Made by a program: the position numbers and the translations under genes
The notes under the pieces: generated by a model
What the model was told of the DNA's origin: nothing
The model's input: only the letters and a program-made list of their open reading frames with translations
The model's database searches: none
Source of the DNA: Stentor coeruleus
Taxonomy: Eukaryota; Ciliophora; Heterotrichea; Heterotrichida; Stentoridae
DNA length: 64,000 nucleotides
Direction: 5' to 3'
Assembly: GCA_001970955.1 (NCBI GenBank)
Contig: MPUH01000050.1
Coordinates: 1 to 64,000, forward strand
Shown: positions 51,643-61,506 of the stretch, piece after piece
Layout of the letters: each line of letters starts with the position of its first letter
How positions within the stretch are numbered: position 1 is the stretch's first letter

Positions 51643-53041
51643 TACATTTGAAAATGGTTAAGAAACATAAATGGAATGAATAGACAAAAATTATAAGTTC
51701 TTAGTGGATATGATGAGTATGTCAACTCTAAAACCTTATTAGCTTGTATTGATACTCAAGTATTTTTTTTTCTTATACCTTGTTTAGCTTATTTATTATT
51801 ATTATAGGAAAAATTTAAGCACTTGATTAAGTTATTTCATTTTTTGTATGCTTTCAATTATAATAAACTTAATCTCACTATTTGGCACTGAAGTTCTTGG
51901 TCTATCTTGTGGATTATACAGAAAATCAATTTTATTAGTAGAGCTGGAGGTGTTGGAAAAATTAAAAGTCAATTCAGTCCCTGTTTGATATAAAAGGATT
52001 TCAAGATAAAGCTTTTGAATACAGCAATTCTCTAATAAGTTTGAGTAAATCTAAACTTGTAAAAATCACAAGATTAACAACCCAGGGACTAAGCTATATT
52101 TACTCGTCCTAAGAGTAAGTGCTAAAAATGTATTGTGAGTATTTTTCATATGGAGATTATCGTGATGGGTGTATTTGTGTAAGCTATCATAATACTTTTA
52201 AGTATGAAAAACTTTCAGAAAAGATATTACAAGTTTGCTTGAAAAATCCAAATGATTTTAAATAAAAAATTAATACTTTTTTGGAGAAGGGTAAGCACTC
52301 CATATGCATTTTTCAACTTCCTTTTTTAATTATAGAGAGATTTAAGTTAGATTTTACTAGATAAATATAGGCCAAAATACAAGAATGTATGACTTCATTT
52401 ATGTAAAATATAATTTATCTATTACTTTGATGCTGATTAAATTTGAATATCTAATAACTAGTTTTTTTTATTTATAATTCTCTAATTTTTGATCTTGCAT
52501 TAAAATGTAGTATAAATAAGCATTCTAAAGATATAAATACACAAATCAGTATATTTAAAAAAAAATATAGTGCAACCAAAAAGTGCGGTTTTTATCAACT
52601 TTGCCAATATACAGAATACAAAAATATCAAATCCAACAAGAAACCTAAAAATCAGGCTAATGCAAAAAAAATTAAACTCACTAAATTAACTCTTTTCATT
52701 TATCAAATAAAATCCTATATTTTATTAGCATTATCCTACAGCTTATTTAACATAATCTCTCATAAGTATACACAATAAAACTTATAATATTCCTAACATA
52801 AAAATAAGCAAACCTCTACCACATCATCATAAAAATCATAAAAAAAAAAGCTTCACATACTATATCCATCATACCATTCACAAAATCAAAAAAAAACTAA
52901 CAAACTACCTCATCATCCTACATAAAATTAAAAACTAATACACACACAAAATAAAAAGCATCCTAAAACCTAAACGTATTTACAAATTTTCTAACACCCT
53001 AACACCTGTACAACCCATAAATTTCTAGCAAATAATAAAAA
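51643..53041. other. Intergenic region with a gene fossil
   Basis: 1.4 kb. The left half holds a decayed + strand gene, listed separately. From about 52580 to 53041 the + strand is A/C/T-rich and strongly G-poor, the usual 5' flank of a + strand gene. Confidence 0.5.
51875..52266 (+). pseudogene. Decayed gene, family unknown
   Basis: Readable blocks on the + strand in changing frames: FGTEVLGLSCGLYRKSILLV (about 51883), LVKITRLTTQGLSYIYSS (about 52057), then from an ATG at 52129 MYCEYFSYGDYRDGCICVSY to LQVCLKNPNDFK and a stop. The residue use is coding-like and the spacing fits one original gene, with several stops and frame changes. The final 45-codon frame could be expressed on its own, but nothing supports that. 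Confidence 0.42.
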
Positions 53042-54046
53042 ATGAGAATTGTTGACTACTGGCAAGGTAAAAACAAATTTTTCTGCAAAGCAAGTATAAT
53101 CACAGGCCCAGACTGGTACAAAGGTATTCTAACAGGTGGTTTCTCAATACTAATCAGTTGTCTCATATACGCTTTTCCATTAAACTTTTACGTCCAAGAA
53201 GAAACTTACGCTCCAGTAATAATTTTTACTATTCTACTACCAATAAGCATATACTATCTTTTCTCTGTAGCAACTCATGACCCAGGTTATATACCAAAAC
53301 AATCATTATTATTCACAACTAAAGCTAATGATGCTCTAAATGAATACATAACATCTCCTAAACCTTTATTAATCCAACACAAAGGCACTATAATGAAAAT
53401 GAAATTCTGCAAAACCTGCATGTTATTCAGACCTCCAAGATCATCACATTGTTCAATATGTGATTTATGTGTTGAAGAATTCGATCATCATTGTCCATGG
53501 ATTGGTAACTGTGTAGGTAAAAGAAACTATGTTTATTTTTTTAAGTTTCTATTAAGCATGAATCTTTTATCTATAACTGCATTTATTTGTAGTATTTGTC
53601 ATGTATCAAATTATGAAAATTCAAATAAAGAAGATAGGAAATCTTTAATTGTATCTTTTATATTAATTGTGCTTTTGTTTTTTGTTTTGTTTTTTGTATG
53701 TGGACTTTTTGGGTTTCATTTGTATTTAGTTTTAACAGGGATTACTACTAATGAAAAAATTAAACAGACTTGGCCGAAAAGTGATTTTAATCCTTTTACT
53801 TTAGGGTCACCTTTAGGAAATTGTGGGATTAAATATAAGGCTAGGAAGTCTAAACCACAGTTTGATCCTAAAGCTATGATTAATCAGTATGCTGATGAAA
53901 TTAATCCTAATTTGGTATTGAGGAAGGTTAAGTTATTGAGAACTTTTGGAACTGCTGAAGATACGGTGGAAAAGAAAATGCAGATGTTAGGGAATAAACC
54001 CCCGACAAGTCGTCCACAGACACCTTTGATGTCTGAATGCAGTTAA
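53042..54046 (+). CDS. DHHC-type protein S-palmitoyltransferase
   Basis: A 334-aa multi-span enzyme that attaches palmitate to cysteines of membrane-associated proteins. Two N-terminal membrane helices (about 30-50 and 58-76) are followed by DPG at 80-82. The cysteine-rich domain is FCKTCMLFRPPRSSHCSICD, then FDHHCPWIGNCVG with DHHC at 148-151 (catalytic Cys151). Two further helices lie at about 165-187 and 203-232. The TTxE motif follows (GITTNEK), then a basic tail with an NPF-like FNPFTLG. All catalytic and zinc-binding residues are present. Its substrates may include proteins such as the Met-Gly-Cys-starting kinase and MORN protein here, but that is inference. Confidence 0.93.
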   Translation: MRIVDYWQGKNKFFCKASIITGPDWYKGILTGGFSILISCLIYAFPLNFYVQEETYAPVIIFTILLPISIYYLFSVATHDPGYIPKQSLLFTTKANDALNEYITSPKPLLIQHKGTIMKMKFCKTCMLFRPPRSSHCSICDLCVEEFDHHCPWIGNCVGKRNYVYFFKFLLSMNLLSITAFICSICHVSNYENSNKEDRKSLIVSFILIVLLFFVLFFVCGLFGFHLYLVLTGITTNEKIKQTWPKSDFNPFTLGSPLGNCGIKYKARKSKPQFDPKAMINQYADEINPNLVLRKVKLLRTFGTAEDTVEKKMQMLGNKPPTSRPQTPLMSECS

Positions 54047-54192
54047 TGATAATAATAATGTACGTTGGATTTAAGTTGTTAGATTATGGCTTTTTATTGG
54101 TTTGGAAGATAAGGTTTTTAAGGGTTTTTAGTTTTTATGTTAGAGTTAGTATTTGGATAAAATATACTATAATAATCTAATCCAAAATACAA

Positions 54193-56035
54193 ATGGAAAT
54201 TACAGAACTCGAGTCTATCAATAATCAAGTACAGCCTACACCTGAAAGTTCATACAACACAAACAACGCCGAAGACGAAATTATCAAAGAACTAGAAAAA
54301 ACCTGGCAATCAAAAGTTGACCTGAAAGTTGAATGGCCAATACACAAAAAAATCCTCATCAAAATGCCAGACAAAATCAAAGATCCATCAAAAAAACTAG
54401 GATTCAAATACTTCCTAACCCTTTGTACCTGTGCAATAAACATGGACCTTGAAGACCCTTACTATTATTCCATCTGTTTAGATTTCCTTAACACCCTTAT
54501 ATTCTTACGTAAAACCGATGCAATAATCTCATCATTAAAATCCACAAATCTTCTCAAACCCAATCTTTTAACTCTAATATCCGAGCTTTCTCCAGCAAAC
54601 ATATTTTTTATGTCTTTATTCCGAAGCTCTCAAGACAATGAAATTCATGTTTTTTTCCCATCTTTACCTAACAAAACCTCTGAGTTCTTATGTTTCCAGC
54701 TTCCACTTAAAGTCTATTTAGTTGAAGAGTCTAAAAAAGTATCAAGGTTAATAAAACATTATAATCTCATAAATCGATCTTTAGGGACTTTATGTAAAAT
54801 ATGGGCTGATCCACTTTTTTTAGTCCATTCACCTCAGAATAATAAGCGTAAAAATCATATAGCACTTACTATTATTATACATGAACTTATATATAAAAAC
54901 CTTGATCTTGAGTCTAGTCAATCTTTATTTCCTGGTATACAGAAAAGATTAGCATCTAATATTCCTGAAGTTTCTATGAGTGGTCTTGTAAGTTCTTATA
55001 TAGGTTATAGCTTCACGTGTATCACAGCTTTTAGAATCTAAAGAAATTATTGAGTTTACACTTGATAAATATGTACAAGGAGAAACTGTTATTGCAAATG
55101 AAGAGTCTAGCGATGAAGAAGTTGAAAAATTCGACCCTTCATTAGTTAGAAAAAGTTATTATATGCATGATTTAGTACAAGGACTTATATCTCAAGATAG
55201 AGATAGGTTTTTATCAGCATTAAATTCTGCATCTGATCTAATCAAATCAGATTTAAGCGATATGGATTTACATTTAGAAAGTTTAGCTGAGATTTTCCTC
55301 AAACTAGAAAATACTTTTAATTATCCTCAATTTGAAGACTTAAGATTTGAATGCCTTATAAACTTAACTTATCAAAGACCTGAGATTATGTCTGAAATAT
55401 TAACAAAAAGGATACAAGAAAGCTGTACAATCAACCAAAAACTTTTAGTCTTAGATGTTTTACAAGCTGCAGCAAAACAACTTGCGAACCCTCCAATTAA
55501 TGAGACTCTTTCTCAAGTATCAAATAAAAAAACAAGTAAATATGAAGTTATACATAAGAGACTTGAGAAAAAAACAAGAAGGTTTCATAGAAAACCCAAA
55601 GAAAGTATTAGTAGGCCAAACTATTTTGTTAAGTATTTCGAGATTTTTGTCAGTAGGATTATTAAAAACATCGACTTGAAAACTCATTATTTAGTTATAT
55701 CAAAAGCGGCTTATTGTTTAAGTGAACTTATTGAGCATGTTGGCCCTACATGCGATATAAAAATTATTTCTCAATGTGTTTATTTAATGAAATTTATCAT
55801 AAAACCCCTGCTTACTCATGAGAAAAGGGAGGTTTTAGAATCAATTTTATTACTTTTGTATTCGATATCACAAAAACTTGACTCAAGTTCTGTACTTGAT
55901 GATTTCCCATCATTAGCTTCAGATATACAAGAAATAATTTTTATATTAGAACATCTACCAGACGATGTTCAGCCATTAGCAGCAAAATCCTTATTAGGTC
56001 TAATGAACCACACAATAATTAACAATCATCATTAA
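54193..56035 (+). CDS. TELO2: TEL2/TELO2 family protein (two exons, 16-nt intron)
   Basis: Exons 54193-54987 and 55004-56035 give 608 aa. TELO2 is the core of the TTT complex that, with Hsp90, folds PIKK kinases such as TOR, ATM and ATR. Recognisable family segments are the central LGTLCKIWADPLFL, then GIQKRLASNIPEVSMSGLVIASRVSQL spanning the splice junction, and a C-terminal domain with YYMHDLVQGLISQDRDRFLS, LAEIFLKLENTFNYPQF and LLVLDVLQAAAKQLANP. These match the Telomere_reg-2 domain in order and character. An acidic Ser/Asp/Glu patch (NEESSDEEVEKFD) precedes that domain, as the CK2-phosphorylated linker does in animals. Without splicing the frame ends after 282 residues. Confidence 0.9.
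54988..55003 (+). other. 16-nt spliceosomal intron
   Basis: GTAAGTTCTTATATAG, between complete codons. Removing it joins ...SMSGL to VIASRVSQLLES... and unites both halves of the TEL2 homologue. The family match on both sides makes this the best-supported intron of the window. Confidence 0.93.
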
Positions 56036-56062
56036 ATCATAAAAACTACTTAAATTTTTTCT

Positions 56063-56404
56063 TTATGCTTTATTATCAAATGGATCATCAACAGCTAATA
56101 AAGTTTTGCATTTAGGACAATGATGTCTTATTTCCTTAAACTTTTGATTGCATAAAGGTATACAACACAAGCAGCAACACCCAGCAATTAAAGCTAAAAC
56201 CACCGCAGTTATCTTAGCAGTTTTTCCTAAATGATATGAATAATTAGTCCACACTTTTTTATTACATTTAGCACACTGCAAGTTTTTTGGTGTATTCAAC
56301 ATAGCCTCTCTTTGCATTTCTAACGATGTTTTTTTCTTCTCATGTCCTTTATTTTTATCCCCATTGTCTTCAACTTGTATAACATACTCATCATCCTCTT
56401 CCAT
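56063..56404 (-). CDS. LITAF-domain protein
   Basis: A 113-aa protein. An acidic/basic N terminus is followed by a LITAF domain: Cys pair C44-x2-C47, a hydrophobic segment with clustered Cys (AVVLALIAGCCCLCCIPLC at 67-85), then HHCPKC at 94-99, which completes a zinc site. The hydrophobic part dips into the cytosolic leaflet of endosomal or lysosomal membranes in LITAF/SIMPLE proteins. A role in endosomal membrane trafficking is expected. The stop is 27 bp from that of convergent TELO2. A second LITAF-like gene lies at the right window edge. Confidence 0.88.
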   Translation of the reverse strand: MEEDDEYVIQVEDNGDKNKGHEKKKTSLEMQREAMLNTPKNLQCAKCNKKVWTNYSYHLGKTAKITAVVLALIAGCCCLCCIPLCNQKFKEIRHHCPKCKTLLAVDDPFDNKA

Positions 56405-56454
56405 TTATTTCTATTACAATCATAGGACTAAAATTTTTAATACATTTTGTTAAA

Positions 56455-57468
56455 TTAATTTGCAAACCATCGAATTCTTTGTCCATCTTTCCATTCTCCT
56501 CTTCTAATAGTGCCGTTTGGGTATACAATCGACCCAATCCCATTTTGTTTTCCTTGTTTCCATGGTCCTGAATACATTTTCCCATCAGCCCAAGTATAAG
56601 TTCCAAAACCATGTTTTTTATCATTCATATAACTCCCTTCATACTTTCTCCCATCAATCCAACTATATTTCCCTTTCCCATGCATACATCCATCATACCA
56701 TTCTCCAATATATTGCCTTCCATCTATCCATGTATAAGCTCCTTTCCCATGGATTTTATTATCACGCCAACTTCCTACATATCTACTTGCATCATTCCAT
56801 GTATAACTCCCTTGTCCTTGTTTTTTCCCATATACGTAATATCCTTCATAACAAGATCCATCTTTCCATATTTCTTTTCCAAAACCATGCTGAATATCAT
56901 TTTTCCACTCACCCTCATATCTTGCCCCTGAAATTTGAATATAAATTCCTTTACCATTAGCTCTATCATATTTCCATTCACCATCATAAACATCACCATC
57001 TGCATGGCTAAATTTCCCTTTACCATGTGCTTGATTATTTACCCATTGTCCTTCATATCTTGCACCATCTGGCCAGACTTGTATACCATAACCATCTCTA
57101 ACCCCAGATTTCCATTCTCCTGAATATTTAGCTCCAGTTTTAAATTCATATGCAGGTCGGATTTCTCGTTCAATTGTATCTTGGGTTATTTTTTCTCGGG
57201 CTTCATCTGGGCTAAAATGGCTTTTGGTTAGAGTTTTCACCACATGCGAATAGAGTTTTCTATAGTGATACCCTCGCCAAACTGCTTGAATCATTATAAT
57301 TTTATCTTTATGAATAACTACTTCCTTTAAAGGCTCATAAAATGATGATGATGTTTTTTGCCCTTGAACCTTTTGCATTATTGTTGTTTGATCATCATTA
57401 AAATCCACTTCAGTATTATTCTCAGATCCATTTCGGCCACAATTGCAACCTGAACAACTTGTTCCCAT
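56455..57468 (-). CDS. MORN-repeat protein with IQ motif and lipid-anchor N terminus
   Basis: A 337-aa protein from ATG 57468; the frame opens five codons earlier without an ATG. MGTSCSGCNCG begins with a myristoylation-type signal (Gly2, Ser6) and several Cys for palmitoylation. An IQ-like motif (MIQAVWRGYHYRK) lies near 59-71. About nine full MORN repeats and a final partial one fill 110-337, such as YSGEWKSGVRDGYGIQVWPD, YEGEWKNDIQHGFGKEIWKD and YEGSYMNDKKHGFGTYTWAD. MORN arrays form long beta structures that sit at membranes, basal bodies and ciliary rootlets. A calmodulin-binding membrane scaffold is inferred. Confidence 0.92.
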   Translation of the reverse strand: MGTSCSGCNCGRNGSENNTEVDFNDDQTTIMQKVQGQKTSSSFYEPLKEVVIHKDKIIMIQAVWRGYHYRKLYSHVVKTLTKSHFSPDEAREKITQDTIEREIRPAYEFKTGAKYSGEWKSGVRDGYGIQVWPDGARYEGQWVNNQAHGKGKFSHADGDVYDGEWKYDRANGKGIYIQISGARYEGEWKNDIQHGFGKEIWKDGSCYEGYYVYGKKQGQGSYTWNDASRYVGSWRDNKIHGKGAYTWIDGRQYIGEWYDGCMHGKGKYSWIDGRKYEGSYMNDKKHGFGTYTWADGKMYSGPWKQGKQNGIGSIVYPNGTIRRGEWKDGQRIRWFAN

Positions 57469-57531
57469 ATTTTTATTATTCAAACAGTCATTTTATAATC
57501 CATATTTTTAAACTATGATCTTTACTTGTCT

Positions 57532-59529
57532 TTAAAGAGATGTAAATGGTCTTTCTCCTTGTTTTTTCACTGGTGGAAGTGGCCGGCCTTCAGGAATTTC
57601 TTCTTCAATATTTGAATGTGGTGAATTTGCATTATAAGGTGTATGTTTGTTTCTTCCTGTAAGTAATTCAGGTTGTACTGTTGCTAACATACGAGAAAAA
57701 CCAGGACCAGCTCGGGCAATTCTATCAGCAGGGTCTCTATATGGAAGTTTATTCCAAGGTTGATACGGGGCAATTTTACCCATAAGTTTTTCTAAGTCTT
57801 TTTGACATGAAGCACAAGACCAGCCACCAAGAGGTTTTTTTGCTAACATAGCATCGTCTCCATCTCTAACAATTTTTATAGACTCAGTATCTTTTATCAG
57901 TTTCTCTAAAAACTTCAATGCACGTTTTGTCTCAGACTTGTCAGCAAAACGCTTAGAAAACTCATCGGTCAAATCTCGAAGTTTCTGTAAAAGCATCTCT
58001 TCAAGNTCATCGGTCAAATCTCGAAGTTTCTGTAAAAGCATCTCTTCAAGTTCTTTTAGTTTATCAAGTCCTGCTTTTTTAGCTAAAATTTCTTCAAGTT
58101 CTCTGGATTTGTTCCAAAGATCTTTTAAGCTTTTTTCCCCTTTTTCTTTATGATCTTTAGACTCTTGTTGAACTTTAAGTAATATATTGGTGACCATAAG
58201 TAGATCATAACCTTCAGGAAGGACTAGATATTTTAATGAATCTTCAATAGTCCCAATTCTTCTTGATAAAGCTGTGAGTTTTGATGCATCTATTGAGTCA
58301 TCAGCTTTGATGATTTGTTTCCCACCATCATGATTTTTTAGTAGTTCATCAAGTTCAGAACGAAGAACACGTTGTTTAAGGCTGAACTCCAGGGCTGTAA
58401 GTCTTGATCCATGGTCATCAACACGTGCTTTAAGTTCCATAAACATTTTCTGCATATCTTCAGATGAGGTTTTCCCTTTAACAATTTCATCTAAGGCTCT
58501 TAAAGCTTTTCTTAACTGTTCAAGTTCTTCATGTGATGCTCCAGTAACTTGACGGGTTTTAACTTCACCTTCAGGACGATGGGAGGTTTCATTTTTCCTT
58601 AGAGTTTCAAGTATTTTTTTTATATCGTTTTCTAAATTCTTAGACAAAATATCAGCTCGTTCAGCTACGGTCTTTGTTTTACCCAAACCATCTTCAAAAC
58701 CTCTTATTTTTGAGTCTAGTTCTTTTAGTAAATTGTTTATTTGTTTTAGATCATCGCTTAACATATCAACTCTTGTATTGTCCATAACTACAACTTCTTG
58801 AACAACTGCAGGTTCAATAGGTTTACTTATTTGCTCAACTTCACCTCCTAAGCTGTTTATTGCTTTTAGTGCTTGTTGCATGTCTAGTTCTAGTTTATGA
58901 AGACGTTTTTCGTGGTCTACGATTTTACCACTGTGGCCTTCAACTTTTTCTCTTGTGTCAATTAGATGCTTTTCGTTTCTTTCGATTTTATTTGAAATAT
59001 CATCTAAGTCCTGTTTAAAACTCTCTAAAATTCTTAGGTTTTTATTAACTTCATCTTCGAGTTTTGAGATTTTTTCTAGCATTTCAGCTAATGATATATC
59101 TTGTTTTGCTGTTTTTTCTAGTATTTCATTTAAAGATGCAGAATGGGCTGAAATTAAATTTTTGTTTTCCTTAGTTTCATTTTCAAGGTTGGAAATGCTT
59201 TCTAAAGTATTTTGTTCAAATTTTTCTCTAAGTTCTTTTGCAGCTTCTAAGGCTGTTACTCTCTCATTCAATCCACTTTGTGAAGTTTGCATAGCTTTAA
59301 GCAATTCTTCAATATTTAAATACTTACCTTTCATATCTTTCATTTCATCGCTTAACGATTTGGTTAAATTCTCATTATCCTTAGCACCTTTCATCATCAT
59401 TTCATGCCTACGAAGTACTTCAATAATAAATTCAAATACCGATTTAAACCCTTCCAAATTAAATGACACACTTAATATCGCTTCTATAGACACAGGATAT
59501 TCTAAGTGTATTTCAGTTCCTAATTCCAT
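57532..59529 (-). CDS. Long coiled-coil protein, ciliary type, with an assembly duplication
   Basis: 665 codons as assembled, one of them unreadable (N at 58006). A 44-bp segment is repeated exactly on both sides of the N, so about 15 residues (LEEMLLQKLRDLTD twice) are probably duplicated; the real protein should be about 650 aa. Residues 1-40 are globular (MELGTEIHLEYPVSIEAILS). Heptad coiled coil fills about 45-560. The C terminus is distinctive: GGWSCASCQKDLEKLMGKI with a CxxC pair, then PWNKLPYRDPADRIARAGPG and FSRMLATVQPELL. This type of end is familiar from conserved flagellar or ciliary coiled-coil proteins (compare DUF4795/QRICH2-like), but the family assignment is tentative. Confidence 0.82.
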   Translation of the reverse strand: MELGTEIHLEYPVSIEAILSVSFNLEGFKSVFEFIIEVLRRHEMMMKGAKDNENLTKSLSDEMKDMKGKYLNIEELLKAMQTSQSGLNERVTALEAAKELREKFEQNTLESISNLENETKENKNLISAHSASLNEILEKTAKQDISLAEMLEKISKLEDEVNKNLRILESFKQDLDDISNKIERNEKHLIDTREKVEGHSGKIVDHEKRLHKLELDMQQALKAINSLGGEVEQISKPIEPAVVQEVVVMDNTRVDMLSDDLKQINNLLKELDSKIRGFEDGLGKTKTVAERADILSKNLENDIKKILETLRKNETSHRPEGEVKTRQVTGASHEELEQLRKALRALDEIVKGKTSSEDMQKMFMELKARVDDHGSRLTALEFSLKQRVLRSELDELLKNHDGGKQIIKADDSIDASKLTALSRRIGTIEDSLKYLVLPEGYDLLMVTNILLKVQQESKDHKEKGEKSLKDLWNKSRELEEILAKKAGLDKLKELEEMLLQKLRDLTDXLEEMLLQKLRDLTDEFSKRFADKSETKRALKFLEKLIKDTESIKIVRDGDDAMLAKKPLGGWSCASCQKDLEKLMGKIAPYQPWNKLPYRDPADRIARAGPGFSRMLATVQPELLTGRNKHTPYNANSPHSNIEEEIPEGRPLPPVKKQGERPFTSL
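57962..58050. repeat. Exact 44-bp duplication around a single N (uncollapsed contig overlap)
   Basis: 57962-58005 and 58007-58050 are identical, with N at 58006 between. This is what results when two contigs with a 44-bp overlap are joined by one N without merging. Because 44+1 is a multiple of three the frame survives. Confidence 0.85.
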
Positions 59530-59667
59530 TTATATATCATTGGTCACAAGTCTAAACCAATATTAAAGTATAATTCCTAAATCCTATAATCCATATAAAT
59601 ATATAATAATCCCAATATTTTTTATCTGACATATTGAATATTCTTAATTCAAATCTTATATAATAGT

Positions 59668-60411
59668 ATGGCGAAACTTGCAAATCAAGGCTCCTTGTCA
59701 CGTGCGGAACTTCTTTTGTTATGCAAGATGGCAGAGCAAACTGAAAGATATGAAGAAATGATAGAGTTTGTCCGTGCTTTCATTGCTAAAGACCACTCCG
59801 AGCTTAGTGTTGAAGAACGCAACATCCTTTCAGTGGCATATAAAAATGTGGTGGGGAATCGAAGAACAGCCTGGCGCGTATTGAACTCTATCGAACAGAA
59901 AGAATCTCGCCGTGGTAATGAAGAAAATAAAACCCGCGCAGCTGCCTATAAGGAAAAAGTTGAAGCTGAACTTAGAAGTTTTTGTCGTGAAATTCTTCGA
60001 CTCATTGATAGTGACCTTCTTCCACATACCAATGATGATGAAGGAAAAGTTTTCTTCCTTAAAATGAAAGGAGATTATTATCGCTATATATGTGAATTTG
60101 CTCAAGGCCAATATAAGGATGAGAGTAGTAATAATGCTAAAGATTGCTATCAACAAGCATATGATAAAGCTTTGTCTTCTTTAGATTCTACTCATCCTAC
60201 ACGTCTTGGTCTTGCATTGAATTTCTCAGTGTTTAATTATGAAATTATGTCACAGCAATCTGAAGCTTGCGCAATGGCCCAAAAAGCTTTTGATGAAGCT
60301 ATACAGAATCTTGAGAATCTTACGGATGAAACTGCGTATAAGGATTCGACTATGATATTACAACTTATTAGAGATAATTTGTCTCTATGGACGTCAGAAG
60401 CTGATAACTAA
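59668..60411 (+). CDS. 14-3-3 protein
   Basis: A 247-aa 14-3-3 phosphopeptide-binding dimer subunit. Family signature 1, RNILSVAYKNVVGNRR, lies at 51-66, and signature 2, YKDSTMILQLIRDNLSLWTS, at 224-243. Lys49-type and Arg56/Arg127/Tyr128-type pocket residues are preserved (KNVVGNRR; DYYRY). The N-terminal dimer helix carries LCKMAEQTERYEEM. Length is normal. The gene is richer in G+C and uses preferred codons (CGT, CTT, GGC) compared with neighbours, in line with high expression. It regulates kinases and other phosphoproteins, possibly including CDPK targets. Confidence 0.97.
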   Translation: MAKLANQGSLSRAELLLLCKMAEQTERYEEMIEFVRAFIAKDHSELSVEERNILSVAYKNVVGNRRTAWRVLNSIEQKESRRGNEENKTRAAAYKEKVEAELRSFCREILRLIDSDLLPHTNDDEGKVFFLKMKGDYYRYICEFAQGQYKDESSNNAKDCYQQAYDKALSSLDSTHPTRLGLALNFSVFNYEIMSQQSEACAMAQKAFDEAIQNLENLTDETAYKDSTMILQLIRDNLSLWTSEADN

Positions 60412-60834
60412 TTTCGTAATTAGGTTGGGTTTAAGAATTTATGTTGATTTTGGGTGATGGGTTGTAGAGGATTGTGTGAGTGAAGGTAGGGGCTTTTTTT
60501 AGGTGGGAAATTGTGTTTAGTTAATGTAGAACATTTTTAATTGGATTTTTGATGATTGTGTTGGTAAAAAGATTGGGTTTGTAGTTATAAAAGGAGACTG
60601 CTTATAGATTAAAAGATTATATGTTTTATATAGAGGAAAAGCTGTTAATATATTGGTTATATAATATCACTAATATCATTCCAGTTTATTCAATACTAGT
60701 TTTTCCAATCGCTTTAATAATTATTATTCACTATAGACCCTTTGTGATATTTATCTATAATTATCTAATACTAAAAACTCATAATAATTATAACTTTTAT
60801 TTTTAAAAATATCATCTAAACTTTCACTTTACTT
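60412..60834. other. Intergenic
   Basis: The 14-3-3 3' flank (60412-60600) is G/T-rich and C-poor. A 61-codon hydrophobic frame at 60621-60806 with an ATG may be chance. No other feature is seen. Confidence 0.45.
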
Positions 60835-61506
60835 CTAAGCTATACTGCAATCCGAAGGTATCGAAGACTTTTCATTTACTGTTGAGGCTAAATATTTTGA
60901 ATAATTAGCATCCTCTTCACTAATTTTACCCTTACTAAACATTTCTTGCATAAACATAATCCTTTTTCTAATATTCAACTTTTTTTTAATTTTTAATTCT
61001 TTCTCATACTTCAAGTTCTAGATTTAATTCTTACCTTTTAAGCATCTCTTCAACTTTTTCTTCCTGGGCAATTTTTGGAATTCTTCAAGTTCAAGAGCTA
61101 ATTGTTTTCTTTTTGCAATCTCTTTTTCTTTTTCTTCGATTTCAGTTTTTAGTTTTAATTTAATATATTCAATGCATGAATCCATAACAGCAAGTTTTAA
61201 GCCGTTTATATAACAAGGATTACAAATTCTTTCTTCCTTACCACTTTCTGGATGTGGGCCAGTAAAAGGAGAGCAAGCATTACATACGGCATTATAACAA
61301 AATTTACAGTAGTGTTTTTTGATTCCCGCTTTACCTAAAGCTGAGTTGCAAATTATGCATTCTTTCATTGAAGTGTACTTGGCTCTGTCAAGATCTGGGT
61401 CAAATGGGGCAATTTTTATAATAGCTTTTGTAGAATCAAACGAACTCTTAAATTCACTTTCTAAAGACCTATCAGCATTCATTTTTATATCTATTACATG
61501 TTTCAT
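60835..61506 (-). CDS. FYVE-like zinc-finger protein; C-terminal part in the same frame after two stops
   Basis: The frame from ATG 61506 gives 160 aa to TAA at 61026-61024. Eight cysteines (C50, C53, C67, C70, C75, C78, C95, C98) are spaced as in a FYVE finger. The basic motif RRHHCR is only KKHYCKFC, so PI3P binding is uncertain. A helical Lys/Glu region follows. After the TAA and a TAG two codons later, the same frame continues for 60 coding-like residues (KYEKELKIKKKLNIRKRI; EEDANYSKYLASTVNEK) to a TAG at 60837-60835. Both stops lie in a 17-nt GT-AG unit (61034-61018), but removing 17 nt breaks the frame. Near 61071 one extra A would change LPRKKKLKRC to the more natural AQEEKVEEMLK. Base errors or recent decay are possible. 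The upper 160 residues are the safe part. Confidence 0.65.

Noticed and set aside
56517-57123. Several + strand frames rich in His/Ser/Phe
   Set aside because: Antisense shadows of the MORN-repeat gene, periodic because the repeats are periodic.
60621-60806. 61-codon hydrophobic frame with ATG
   Set aside because: AT-rich DNA readily yields Ile/Leu/Tyr-rich frames; no conserved feature. Kept only as an unproven possibility.
60835-61506. Reassigned stop codons as the explanation for TAA/TAG in the FYVE-like gene
   Set aside because: All three stops end other genes cleanly in this window and no conserved position of another gene is encoded by a stop, so a global code change is not supported.
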